This document shows, in pieces, positions 7,003 through 15,352 of a DNA stretch of 18,086 bases. The notes beneath the pieces are model-generated. The model saw only the letters and a program-made list of their open reading frames with translations. It was not told the DNA's origin and made no database searches. The stretch spans positions 1 through 18,086 of the forward strand of contig JAHHST010000024.1 in assembly GCA_020025055.1 (NCBI GenBank), in the 5' to 3' direction. Source of the DNA: Longicatena sp. (GTDB taxonomy: Bacteria; Bacillota_I; Bacilli_A; Erysipelotrichales; Erysipelotrichaceae). Both the position numbers and the translations under genes were made by a program. Each line of letters begins with the position of its first letter. Position 1 is the first letter of the stretch.

Positions 7003-7750
7003 AAATTTAACGGATAATAGAAATGTTAAAGTGATAGAAGAAAAAGGACCATTTACGGTGATTGAATTTCAAAAAGATTTAAGTGTAAATCCAGCGTCAG
7101 CTATTAATGTTTATTATGCAAATGAAATGAACATAAGAAAAAGACAATTAATTTGTAATATGGCGAATACAAGTGGTGTAACTGTACAAGCTGGAGCGAT
7201 GCAATGGATGTTAGGCGATGTTGCCGCAACTACAGGAATTAAAGGTGTTGGAGATTTTTTTGGTAAAGCAGTTCGTGGAAAAGTAACTGGTGAAACGGCA
7301 ATTAAACCTGAATATGTAGGAAACGGAATTCTTGTGTTAGAACCAACCTACAAACATGTATTAATGATTAATGTTGCTGAATGGGGTGGAGCTATTGTTT
7401 TAGATGATGGACTATTCTTAGCTTGTGAATCAAATTTAAAACATAAAGCAGTGATGCGTTCAAATGTTTCAAGTGCAGTTGCTGGAGGCGAAGGATTATT
7501 TAATTTAGGAATTGAAGGAAATGGAGTTGTTGCTCTAGAAAGTCCTTGTCCAGTAGATGAATTAGTCGAAATCGAACTTCAAAATGATGTGTTAAAAGTA
7601 GATGGTAATTTTGTTGTTGCTTGGAGTAAAAATTTAGAGTTTACAGTGGAACGTTCAGGAAAATCATTGATTGGATCTGCTGCATCTGGTGAAGGTTTAG
7701 TGAATGTATATCGAGGAACTGGTAAGGTTTTGATGGCTCCTGTTTTATAA
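6989..7750 (+). CDS. AIM24-family protein (TRAP-like beta fold)
   Basis: This 253-residue protein matches the AIM24/TRAP-like family: alternating hydrophobic beta strands, glycine pairs such as GGEGLFNLGIEGNGVVALE (166-184), and a matching terminal block SGEGLVNVYRGTGKVLMAP (233-251). There is no signal peptide or membrane helix. Bacterial members have no settled function; the name comes from a yeast mitochondrial protein. GAGAGG lies about 6 bases before the ATG, inside the end of the HD gene, with a 14-base overlap that indicates coupling. A strong terminator follows 16 bases after the stop, so this is the last gene of the pcp operon. Confidence 0.88.
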   Translation: MYTIKNLTDNRNVKVIEEKGPFTVIEFQKDLSVNPASAINVYYANEMNIRKRQLICNMANTSGVTVQAGAMQWMLGDVAATTGIKGVGDFFGKAVRGKVTGETAIKPEYVGNGILVLEPTYKHVLMINVAEWGGAIVLDDGLFLACESNLKHKAVMRSNVSSAVAGGEGLFNLGIEGNGVVALESPCPVDELVEIELQNDVLKVDGNFVVAWSKNLEFTVERSGKSLIGSAASGEGLVNVYRGTGKVLMAPVL

Positions 7751-7766
7751 TTGAATGATTATTATG

Positions 7767-7799
7767 ACTATGGATTTGGTAAAAATCCATAGTTTTTTT
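7767..7799 (+). terminator. Rho-independent terminator of the pcp operon
   Basis: A perfect 11-bp stem, ACTATGGATTT (7767-7777) and AAATCCATAGT (7783-7793), closes a 5-base loop and is followed by a run of seven T residues (7793-7799). Confidence 0.93.
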
Positions 7800-7803
7800 A
7801 TGC

Positions 7804-7870
7804 TTAAATTTAGACAATTTACTTAAAATGTCTAAATTTAAAACAGAATATAGGAAATGTCTATATTAAG
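7804..7870 (+). promoter_or_regulatory. Large palindrome plus third half-site ahead of the DUF308-MMPL operon
   Basis: A perfect 13-bp inverted repeat, TTAAATTTAGACA (7804-7816) and TGTCTAAATTTAA (7829-7841), is separated by 12 bp. A further direct copy, AATGTCTATATTAAG (7856-7870), matches AATGTCTAAATTTAA (7827-7841) at 12 of 15 positions, spaced 29 bp apart. It is not followed by T residues, so it is not a terminator. A TATAAT at 7887-7892 lies just downstream as a candidate -10. This looks like a multi-site operator for the operon that begins at 7928. The regulator is not encoded nearby. Confidence 0.6.
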
Positions 7871-7927
7871 TATATGTAATTCTTTCTATAATACCTATGT
7901 TTTGAAAACATGAAAGAAGGTGAAATG

Positions 7928-8515
7928 ATGGAATCAGTGAAATGGATGAGGATTGCGAAGTTTGGATATATCGTAATTGCATTAGTATTATGTTTATTAG
8001 GTGCTTTCATCTTATATAATCCAACAATTTCACCTGCTACATTAAATATATTATGTTCTATATTATTCATAATATTTGGATGTATTAAACTTATTGGTTA
8101 TTATTCCAATGATTTATTTCAATTGGCATTTCAATATGATTTTGAATTTGGTATTTTCATGATTATTATTGGGATTGTACTTTATTTAAGGCCACTTGAA
8201 TTTGTTAGTTTTATGTGTATTGCATTTGGTATATCTGTTATCTTTGATGGATTATTCCGTGTGCGTATGGCATTAGAAGCAAAAGTATTTGGAATAGGTT
8301 CTTGGTGGATTGTCTTTTTTATGGCAATTATAAATTGTATATTTGGTGGATTTCTTATCCTTCATATAGAAGAAGGAAGCGTATTGTTAATGTATGTATT
8401 AGGAATTACATTGATTGTAGAAGGAATGTTAAGCCTTGCTACAGCAATTACAATGGTAAAAATGAAGAAAACGAAACATATAGATGTAATTAGTAAGGAA
8501 AGTGAGGAAAAATGA
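7928..8515 (+). CDS. HdeD/DUF308-family six-helix membrane protein
   Basis: This 195-residue protein consists almost wholly of six hydrophobic segments (about 12-30, 37-58, 73-88, 92-110, 124-146 and 152-177) ending in a charged tail. The internal repeats with G-I-x-L-Y-L-R-P and the FGG-F-L-I-L turn fit the DUF308/HdeD family, originally linked to acid resistance, with no biochemical function fixed. I start it at the third of three in-frame ATGs (7928) because GAAGG (7916-7920) is 7 bases upstream. The one at 7910 has no ribosome site. Its stop overlaps the MMPL start as ATGA, so the two are coupled and it may be an accessory of the transporter. Confidence 0.83.
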   Translation: MESVKWMRIAKFGYIVIALVLCLLGAFILYNPTISPATLNILCSILFIIFGCIKLIGYYSNDLFQLAFQYDFEFGIFMIIIGIVLYLRPLEFVSFMCIAFGISVIFDGLFRVRMALEAKVFGIGSWWIVFFMAIINCIFGGFLILHIEEGSVLLMYVLGITLIVEGMLSLATAITMVKMKKTKHIDVISKESEEK

Positions 8516-10593
8516 TGAATAGAATTTCAAAAGGAATTGTAAAACATCGAATCATTATTATTGTTTTAATGTTTTTAATGATGATTCCATCTGTATTTGG
8601 AATGGTAGGAACAAGAATCAATTATGATATGTTAGATTATCTTCCAGAACATATGGATACCGTAAAAGGACAAGGAGAATTATTAGATGAATTTGGAAAA
8701 GGTGGTTTTTCTTTTATTATCTTAGAAGATATGAAAGATCAAGATGTAGAAAAGTTAATTCATAAAATAGAAGGAGTGGATCATGTTGAATCTGTTCTTT
8801 GGTACTCTTCTTTCTTTGATGCAAGAATTCCTAAGGAATTATTGCCAAAGAAAATTTATGATGAATTTAATACCGAAGATTCAACAATGATGGCAGTATT
8901 TTTTGATAGCGCAACATCAGAAGATGTAACTATGGATGCAATCCATGAAATTAAGAAAATTTCTGGTGAACAATGCTTTGTATCAGGAATATCAGCGTTA
9001 GTTACCGATTTAAAAGACTTATGTGAAAAAGAAGAGCCAATTTATGTAGGTCTTGCAGTTGTATGTGCAACCATTGTAATGATGATTTTTATGGATAGTT
9101 ATTTAATTCCATTTATCTTCTTATTGTCTATTGGAATGATGATTTTATTAAATATGGGAACCAATTATTTCTTTGGAGAAATTTCGTATATAACAAAAGC
9201 ATTATCCGCAGTATTACAGTTAGCAGTTACGATGGATTACTCGATTTTCTTATGGCATAGCTATAATGAACAAAGAGATCTTTATGAAGATCATCAAGAA
9301 GCAATGGCAGTTGCAATTAAAGAAACATTTACTTCTGTTATTGGAAGTTCTATTACAACGGTTGCAGGCTTTATCGCATTATGTTTTATGACATTTACAT
9401 TAGGAAAAGACTTAGGTATTGTTATGGCAAAAGGAGTTATTTTAGGTGTTATTGGATGTGTTACATTACTACCTGCATTGATTCTTGTTTTTGATAAGCC
9501 ATTGCAAAAGACAAAACATAAACCTTTACTTTCTAATATGACGCATTTATCAAAAGGAATTGTAAAGAAGTTTTATATTGGAATTGGAGTCTTTGTTTTA
9601 TTAATTGCTCCAGCATTATACGGATACCAAAAAACAAATAAAGAAGTTTATTATGATATGGGGAAATGTTTACCACAAGATATTGATTATGTAAAAGCAC
9701 AAGAAAAATTATCTAATCAATATCATATCGCTTCTACTCATATGGTTTTAGTAGGGGCAGATACAAAACCAGCTGTTGTTCGTGCCATGATTCATGATAT
9801 GGAACAAGTAGATGGTGTGAAATATGTTTTGGGAATGGAATCAGTATTAGGTCCTAATATTCCACAAGAAGTAATTCCAGATGAAGTAACGAAAGTATTA
9901 AAAAGTGGAAAATGGGAATTGTTGTTGATTAATTCCGAATATGGAGTTGCAAGTGATGAAGTAAATGAACAAATTTCAAAATTAAATACGATTTTGAAAT
10001 CCTATGATCAAAATGGAATGTTAATTGGTGAAGCACCATGTATGAAAGATATGATTGAAACAACGGATCGTGATTTTAAAGTTGTTAATGCAATTTCTAT
10101 ATTAGCAATTTTTGTGATTATTTTATTTGTTGAAAAAAGCATATCAATTCCATTTGTATTGATTGCAGTAATTGAATTAGCGATTTTTATCAATTTAGGT
10201 TTACCTCATTATTTAGGTCAAACATTACCATTTATTGCACCAATTTGTATTAGTACAATTCAATTAGGGGCAACAGTGGATTATGCAATTTTAATGACAA
10301 CAAGATATAAATCTGAACGTGGTTCAGGTAAAACTAAAAAAGAAGCTATTGAAATCGCGTTATCTACGTCTATTCAATCGATTATTGTAAGTGGTATGGG
10401 ATTATTTGCAGCAACTTTCGGGGTAGCAGTTTATTCTGATATCGATATTATTAGTTCAATGTGTATGTTAATGGCAAGAGGTGCTATTATCAGTATGATT
10501 TTAGTTATTTTCATCCTTCCAGCATTATTTATGGCATTTGATAAATTGATTTGTAAATCAACTGCTGGAATGAAACAATTGACACAAAAATAG
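8512..10593 (+). CDS. MMPL/RND-family transporter (first copy)
   Basis: This 693-residue membrane protein has the two-fold MMPL layout: helix 1 (about 13-31), an external domain (35-170), five helices (176-328), helix 7 (353-371), a second external domain (375-520) and five more helices (525-677). The proton-relay Asp-Tyr pairs in helices 4 and 10 are intact: TMDYSIFLWHSY (D242, Y243) and ATVDYAILMTTRY (D590, Y591). MMPL proteins use the proton gradient to export lipids, peptides or drugs. The short external loops are normal for Firmicute members. The stop-start overlap with DUF308, and an AGGAGG that begins within 3 bases of its own stop for the next gene, show a single transcript. The substrate is unknown. 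Confidence 0.93.
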   Translation: MMNRISKGIVKHRIIIIVLMFLMMIPSVFGMVGTRINYDMLDYLPEHMDTVKGQGELLDEFGKGGFSFIILEDMKDQDVEKLIHKIEGVDHVESVLWYSSFFDARIPKELLPKKIYDEFNTEDSTMMAVFFDSATSEDVTMDAIHEIKKISGEQCFVSGISALVTDLKDLCEKEEPIYVGLAVVCATIVMMIFMDSYLIPFIFLLSIGMMILLNMGTNYFFGEISYITKALSAVLQLAVTMDYSIFLWHSYNEQRDLYEDHQEAMAVAIKETFTSVIGSSITTVAGFIALCFMTFTLGKDLGIVMAKGVILGVIGCVTLLPALILVFDKPLQKTKHKPLLSNMTHLSKGIVKKFYIGIGVFVLLIAPALYGYQKTNKEVYYDMGKCLPQDIDYVKAQEKLSNQYHIASTHMVLVGADTKPAVVRAMIHDMEQVDGVKYVLGMESVLGPNIPQEVIPDEVTKVLKSGKWELLLINSEYGVASDEVNEQISKLNTILKSYDQNGMLIGEAPCMKDMIETTDRDFKVVNAISILAIFVIILFVEKSISIPFVLIAVIELAIFINLGLPHYLGQTLPFIAPICISTIQLGATVDYAILMTTRYKSERGSGKTKKEAIEIALSTSIQSIIVSGMGLFAATFGVAVYSDIDIISSMCMLMARGAIISMILVIFILPALFMAFDKLICKSTAGMKQLTQK

Positions 10594-10604
10594 GAGGAAG
10601 AAAC

Positions 10605-12683
10605 ATGAAACAAAATGTGAAAAAAATAATTGCTATGGTATTAGTTGTTGGTATTATTGGTGGAGTTGTTGGAACCGTATATACAAAAACAAATACAAAA
10701 GATGATAAACAAGTTGTAACACACTATAAACAAAAAGAAGTAAAAGATGAAAAAACAGATGGTTCAGCAGTGTATGTATTTGCTAATGAAGATGGAAGTA
10801 TCAATAAGATGATTGCTACGGATGACTTATTAGACGATATGAAAATGAAGAAAACAGATACTGCAAAATTGGAAAAGGATCTTCCAATTAAAGTAAAGCC
10901 AAAATATATATTAGATGGTAAAGAAGTACAACCAAAAGATCTTGTTGGAAAAAGTGGAAAACTAATTATTCGTTATGACTTTGAAAATGTTCAATCAAGT
11001 ATGATGAATATTGATGGAAAACAAGAAAAAGTATATGTGCCATATATTATGGTTACTGGATGTATTTTAGATCATGAAATTTTTGATCATGTAGAAGTAT
11101 CTAATGGAAAAATGATGGATGATGGAAGTCATGTTGTTGTTGCAGGCTTAGCTCTTCCAGGATTACAAGAAAATTTAAATGTAGATAAAGGAAAATTAGA
11201 AATTCCTGAATATTTTGAAATTAAAGCGGATGTAAAGAATTATGAACCAGTAGAGACTTTAATGATGGCAACAAATGAAGTATTTCATGATATTGATACA
11301 AGTAAATTAAATAGTATTGATGATTTAAATAAAGCAGTTCATAAATTATCTTCAGCAATGGATGCATTGATGAATGGTTCTGCTAAATTATATGATGGAC
11401 TTAAAGTATTAGATGCAAAAAGTGGTGAGCTAGTAAATGGTGTTGATCAATTAGCAAATGGTGCAAATGCTTTAACACAAGGAACAAGCCAAGTAAATGA
11501 AGGGGCTTCTAAATTATTAGATGGTGCAAATCAACTTACAGATGGTTTAAAAGCTTTATATTCAAATAATGATCAATTACAAGGTGGAGCTTTAGAAATC
11601 TTTGAAACTTTATTAAAAACTGCAAATGATCAATTAGCAGTTGCAAATGTAAATGTTCCAACACTGACTGTTAAAAATTATGATGAAGTATTAGGTAAAG
11701 TAATTGCTTCATTAGATAAAGATGCCGTTTATCAAAAAGCACTTGCTGAAGTAACAAAAGGTGTAGAGGCAAAACGTCCAATGATTCAACAAGCAGTTAC
11801 TGGTGTTGTAAAAGATCAAGTAAAAGCAAAAGTAGAAGCACAAGTAAAAGTAGAAGTTACAAAAAAAGTGGAACAACAAGTTCGTTTAGAAGTAGAAAAA
11901 CAAGTAATTCAAGTTGCAACAAAAATGACAAAAGATCAATATGATGCTGCTGTTAAACAAGGACTAGTTTCAAAAGAAGTACAAGAAAAAATTAATGCTA
12001 CAATAAATGAAAAAATGAGTAGTGAAGCAATTGTAAATAAAATAAATGCTACTGTGGAACAAACAATGCAACAAGAAAGTATAAAAAATAAAGTTGTTTC
12101 AATATTAAATAACCAAATGGAAACAGCACAAGTAAAAGCATTAATTACACAAAATACAGATTTACAAGTACAAAATAAAATTAATGAAATTATGGCTTCA
12201 GATGAAATTAAAGCAAAATTTGAAACAGCAAGCCAAGGTCTTCAATCAATCGTTCAATTAAAAACATCATTAAATCGTTATGAAACATTCTATAAAGGAT
12301 TAATGATGTATACAAATGGTGTAGAATCTGCAATGAATGGTAGTTTACAATTAAAAGGTGGATTAGAAACATTAAATAAAGGAACTAAGAAATTAGACGC
12401 AGGTGCAAATCAATTACAAGAAGGATTAATGACTATGCAGAAAAATACACCTGCATTAATTAATGGAATTCAACAATTAACAAATGGCGCTTCTCAGTTA
12501 TCAAATGGATTAATTCAATTTAATGAAGAAGGAATTAGTAAATTAGTAAAAGCTGTTGATGGAGATGTAAAAGGATTATTAAATCATTTAAAAGCAAGTG
12601 TAGATGTATCTAAAAATCATCCAACATTTGGAAATGTTTCACCAAGCAAAGAAAAACAAATCAAATATATTTATCGTTTCTAA
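10605..12683 (+). CDS. Anchored YhgE/Pip-like protein with X-X-X-L-X-X-G heptads, MMPL partner
   Basis: This 692-residue extracytoplasmic protein has one N-terminal helix (about 8-27). A beta-rich region (50-215) holds VYVFANEDGSINKMI, ILDGKEV and VVVAGLALPGLQENL, blocks familiar from the family of MMPL-linked heptad proteins. Heptad arm 1 follows (about 245-330; units such as DQLANGA, NQLTDGL), then a 220-residue helical centre (331-552) with strongly alternating V/K/E, and heptad arm 2 (about 565-645; ANQLQEGL, QQLTNGA, SQLSNGL). It lacks the C-terminal multi-helix domain of full YhgE/Pip and ends IKYIYRF, slightly short of the ending usual in homologues. AGGAGG precedes it, overlapping the end of the MMPL gene. 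The likely role is an adaptor across the wall for the MMPL pump (inference). Confidence 0.82.
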   Translation: MKQNVKKIIAMVLVVGIIGGVVGTVYTKTNTKDDKQVVTHYKQKEVKDEKTDGSAVYVFANEDGSINKMIATDDLLDDMKMKKTDTAKLEKDLPIKVKPKYILDGKEVQPKDLVGKSGKLIIRYDFENVQSSMMNIDGKQEKVYVPYIMVTGCILDHEIFDHVEVSNGKMMDDGSHVVVAGLALPGLQENLNVDKGKLEIPEYFEIKADVKNYEPVETLMMATNEVFHDIDTSKLNSIDDLNKAVHKLSSAMDALMNGSAKLYDGLKVLDAKSGELVNGVDQLANGANALTQGTSQVNEGASKLLDGANQLTDGLKALYSNNDQLQGGALEIFETLLKTANDQLAVANVNVPTLTVKNYDEVLGKVIASLDKDAVYQKALAEVTKGVEAKRPMIQQAVTGVVKDQVKAKVEAQVKVEVTKKVEQQVRLEVEKQVIQVATKMTKDQYDAAVKQGLVSKEVQEKINATINEKMSSEAIVNKINATVEQTMQQESIKNKVVSILNNQMETAQVKALITQNTDLQVQNKINEIMASDEIKAKFETASQGLQSIVQLKTSLNRYETFYKGLMMYTNGVESAMNGSLQLKGGLETLNKGTKKLDAGANQLQEGLMTMQKNTPALINGIQQLTNGASQLSNGLIQFNEEGISKLVKAVDGDVKGLLNHLKASVDVSKNHPTFGNVSPSKEKQIKYIYRF

Positions 12684-12694
12684 GTAAAAGCTTT

Positions 12695-12732
12695 AAAAAG
12701 ACAAGTAGAGAAATTTTCTACTTGCCTTTTTT
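12695..12732 (+). terminator. Terminator of the DUF308-MMPL-heptad operon
   Basis: The core stem is CAAGTAGA (12702-12709) with TCTACTTG (12717-12724). Past one mismatch it is extended by AAAAAG (12695-12700) pairing with CTTTTT (12726-12731). The T-run on the right makes it a terminator for the rightward operon, and the A-run on the left could let it work leftward too. Confidence 0.88.
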
Positions 12733-12796
12733 AATACATATCTTTTTATTTTATGTTATAAATCCTATATGTAAAGTATGTATATCGATTATTTGC

Positions 12797-12824
12797 TTGA
12801 CAAAAAAATCAAAAAGAATATAAT
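12797..12824 (+). promoter_or_regulatory. Strong promoter of the second MMPL operon
   Basis: A consensus TTGACA (12797-12802) and TATAAT (12819-12824) are spaced by 16 bp. The predicted transcription start is near 12831, leaving a leader of roughly 80 bases that contains the palindrome at 12839-12854. Confidence 0.85.
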
Positions 12825-12838
12825 TTTTTTATGTTTAA

Positions 12839-12854
12839 TCGGTCATACGACCGA
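12839..12854 (+). promoter_or_regulatory. Repressor-type palindrome just downstream of the promoter
   Basis: TCGGTC-ATAC-GACCGA is a perfect 6-bp inverted repeat around 4 bases, sitting at about +9 to +24 of the predicted start. It is much more GC-rich than the surrounding leader. Size and position fit a TetR-family or similar dimeric repressor; MMPL genes are commonly TetR-controlled, but no such gene lies in the window. Confidence 0.6.
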
Positions 12855-12913
12855 AGACAAAAGATAATCGAAATCGATGTCACAAAATAAATGGTGTAGT
12901 AGGAGGTTTTTTG

Positions 12914-15352
12914 ATGAAAGAAAATAATGGATTTATTCATAAAATAGCTTCTTTTATTGTTGATCGAAAATCATTGTTTTTTTTATTGTATGGTTTTGCG
13001 ATTATATTTAGTTGTTTTTCTTTTCAATGGGTAGATGTAGAAAATGATGTTACTACTTATTTACCTGAAAATACAGAAACAAGACAAGGTCTTACAGTAA
13101 TGAATAATCATTTTGTTACGAATGCATCTGCCAAAATCATGGTTTCTAATATTACATATGATACTGCAGAAGATATTTATGATATGTTGAAAAACGTAGA
13201 TGGAGTGGAAATCGTTACTTTTGATCATACAAAGGAGCATTTTCGAGATGCTAGTGCCGAATATGATTTGAATTTTAAGGGTGAAGTCGACGATCCAGTA
13301 AGTGTAAAGGCGATGGAAACAATCAAGAAGAATTTAAAGGATTATGATGCTTCGTACGATACATTGATTGGATATGATGAGATTGCAGAATTGGATCAAG
13401 AGATACAAGTTATTTTATTAGTTGCAGTTGTTATTATTGTTGTTGTTTTAGTTTTAACATCAAGAGCTTATGCAGAAGTACCAGTATTATTATTAACATT
13501 TGGGACAGCAGCAATTTTAAATAAGGGTACTGATTTTCTATGTGGAAAAATAAGTTTTATTTCAAATTCGATTGCGGTTGTTTTACAGCTTGCTTTAGCG
13601 ATTGATTATGCAATTATTTTATGTCATCGTTTTAGTGATGAACATGAAACAAAGAATCCAAGGGAAGCGTGTATTGATGCATTATCAAAGGCAATTCCTG
13701 AAATTAGTGCATCAAGTTTAACGACAATTAGTGGGTTATTTGCCTTATCTTTTATGCAATTTGGGATTGGAAAAGATATGTCCATTGTTTTGATTAAATC
13801 TGTATTATTAAGCTTATTATCTGTTTTTACATTGATGCCAGGATTATTAATGTTGTTTAGTCCATGGATTGATAAAACCAAACATAAGAAATTATTACCA
13901 AATATTACACTATTAGGAAAACTTGCGGTAAAAACAAGATACATTATGCCAGTGTTCTTTTTAATTACGATTATTGGGGCATTTTTCTTATCTAATAATT
14001 GTCCATATTGTTATAGTTTTACAGATTTAGAAACAAAGAAAATGTCGCAAAGACAAGTAGATCATTTGAAAATTAAGGATACTTTTGGAACGAATAATAT
14101 GGTTGCTTTAATTGTTCCTAGTGGAAATTATCGTGCTGAAAAAGCAATTACAAAGAAATTAAAAGAATATCCAGAGGTCATTGACGTAACGGCCTTATCC
14201 GCAACGCAAATATTCGATTATTATTTAACAGATTCATTGACGGCACGTCAATTTTCAGAGATGATTGGATTAGATTATGAAGTGGCAAAAGGTGTTTATA
14301 GTGCATATGCTTTAGAACAGGATCAATATGGAGAATTATTGAGTGGTTTAAAAAATTATAAAGTACCATTGTTTGATATGTTTGTATTTTTAAAAGATAA
14401 AATTCAATCGAAAAATATTTTATTAGATGGTCAAACAAAAGATAAAATGAATCAGTTATTTGAACAATTAGATAGTGCTCAAGCACAATTACATAATGAT
14501 AAATATAGTCGTATGGCGGTATATTTAAATGTACCAGAAGAAAGTGATAAAACTTTTGATTTCTTAGATCAATTACGTAAAGATATAGGAAAGTATTATA
14601 GTAAAGATTATTATGTGGTAGGAAATTCAACAAGTTCAAGAGATTTAGCTTCTTCTTTTTTAGGAGATAATTTGTTAATTAGTATTTTATCTGCATTCTT
14701 TGTTATTTTGGTATTATTGTTTACTTTTAAATCTGTAGGATTACCAATCTTGTTAATTATTGTTATACAGGGAAGTATTTGGATTAACTTCTCATTCCCA
14801 ACGATTATGCATCAACCGTTATATTTCTTAGGTTATTTAATTGTAAATGCGATTCAAATGGGAGCAAATATTGATTATGCAATTGTTATTTCGAATCATT
14901 ATCAAGATTTGAAAAAGCAACTGCCACATAAGAAAGCTATTATTCAGGCTTTAAATGAGTCTTTCCCAACGGTATTTACATCAGGAAGTATTATGGCTGC
15001 GGCAGGATTATTGATTGGAAACTTATCTGCAAACCCAGTTATTTCGGTTATGGGAACTTGTTTAGGACGAGGAACGATTATTTCTATTATTTTAGTATTG
15101 TTTATTTTACCAGCGATTTTAGTATTAGGAGATTCGATTATTGAAAGTACAAAATTCAAGATTAAAAAGATGGATCGAAGACCACAAGTTGTAAGTGGAA
15201 AAGTAAAAGTAAAAGGACATGTACGTGGATATATTACGGGTATGGTTGATGCAGATTTTGATGGTGTAGTAAATGGTGATTTAAATGCAGTTGTTACATC
15301 AGGTGAAGTTTCACAAATTGAGGGAGGAATGAAAAATGAAGAGACGAAATAG
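12914..15352 (+). CDS. MMPL/RND-family transporter with bactofilin-like cytoplasmic tail (second copy)
   Basis: This 812-residue protein repeats the MMPL plan: helix 1 (about 20-37), external domain (40-160), helices to about 315, helix 7 (342-360), a larger second external domain (361-580) and five final helices (585-743). Asp-Tyr pairs D231-Y232 (LAIDYAIILCHRF) and D654-Y655 (ANIDYAIVISNHY) are intact. After helix 12 comes a tail of about 68 residues with G-x-V-x-G periodicity (GHVRGYITGMV, FDGVVNGDLNAVV) resembling bactofilin strands, unusual for MMPL. I prefer ATG 12914 to TTG 12911 because AGGAGG (12901-12906) is then 7 bases away. It overlaps the GLUG gene by 17 bases. Substrate unknown; likely an envelope exporter. 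Confidence 0.92.
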   Translation: MKENNGFIHKIASFIVDRKSLFFLLYGFAIIFSCFSFQWVDVENDVTTYLPENTETRQGLTVMNNHFVTNASAKIMVSNITYDTAEDIYDMLKNVDGVEIVTFDHTKEHFRDASAEYDLNFKGEVDDPVSVKAMETIKKNLKDYDASYDTLIGYDEIAELDQEIQVILLVAVVIIVVVLVLTSRAYAEVPVLLLTFGTAAILNKGTDFLCGKISFISNSIAVVLQLALAIDYAIILCHRFSDEHETKNPREACIDALSKAIPEISASSLTTISGLFALSFMQFGIGKDMSIVLIKSVLLSLLSVFTLMPGLLMLFSPWIDKTKHKKLLPNITLLGKLAVKTRYIMPVFFLITIIGAFFLSNNCPYCYSFTDLETKKMSQRQVDHLKIKDTFGTNNMVALIVPSGNYRAEKAITKKLKEYPEVIDVTALSATQIFDYYLTDSLTARQFSEMIGLDYEVAKGVYSAYALEQDQYGELLSGLKNYKVPLFDMFVFLKDKIQSKNILLDGQTKDKMNQLFEQLDSAQAQLHNDKYSRMAVYLNVPEESDKTFDFLDQLRKDIGKYYSKDYYVVGNSTSSRDLASSFLGDNLLISILSAFFVILVLLFTFKSVGLPILLIIVIQGSIWINFSFPTIMHQPLYFLGYLIVNAIQMGANIDYAIVISNHYQDLKKQLPHKKAIIQALNESFPTVFTSGSIMAAAGLLIGNLSANPVISVMGTCLGRGTIISIILVLFILPAILVLGDSIIESTKFKIKKMDRRPQVVSGKVKVKGHVRGYITGMVDADFDGVVNGDLNAVVTSGEVSQIEGGMKNEETK

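Noticed and set aside
7910..7927. Earlier starts for the DUF308 gene at 7910 and 7925
   Set aside because: The first has no ribosome site and the second is too close to GAAGG; the ATG at 7928 has normal spacing.
12911..12913. TTG start for the second MMPL gene
   Set aside because: It would leave only 4 bases after AGGAGG; the next codon, ATG, has the normal 7-base gap.
14178..14639. 153-codon open frame on the minus strand inside the second MMPL gene
   Set aside because: It lies wholly opposite a well-supported MMPL reading frame, has low-complexity Tyr/His/Leu-rich content and no ribosome site. It is a by-product of the AT-rich sense strand.
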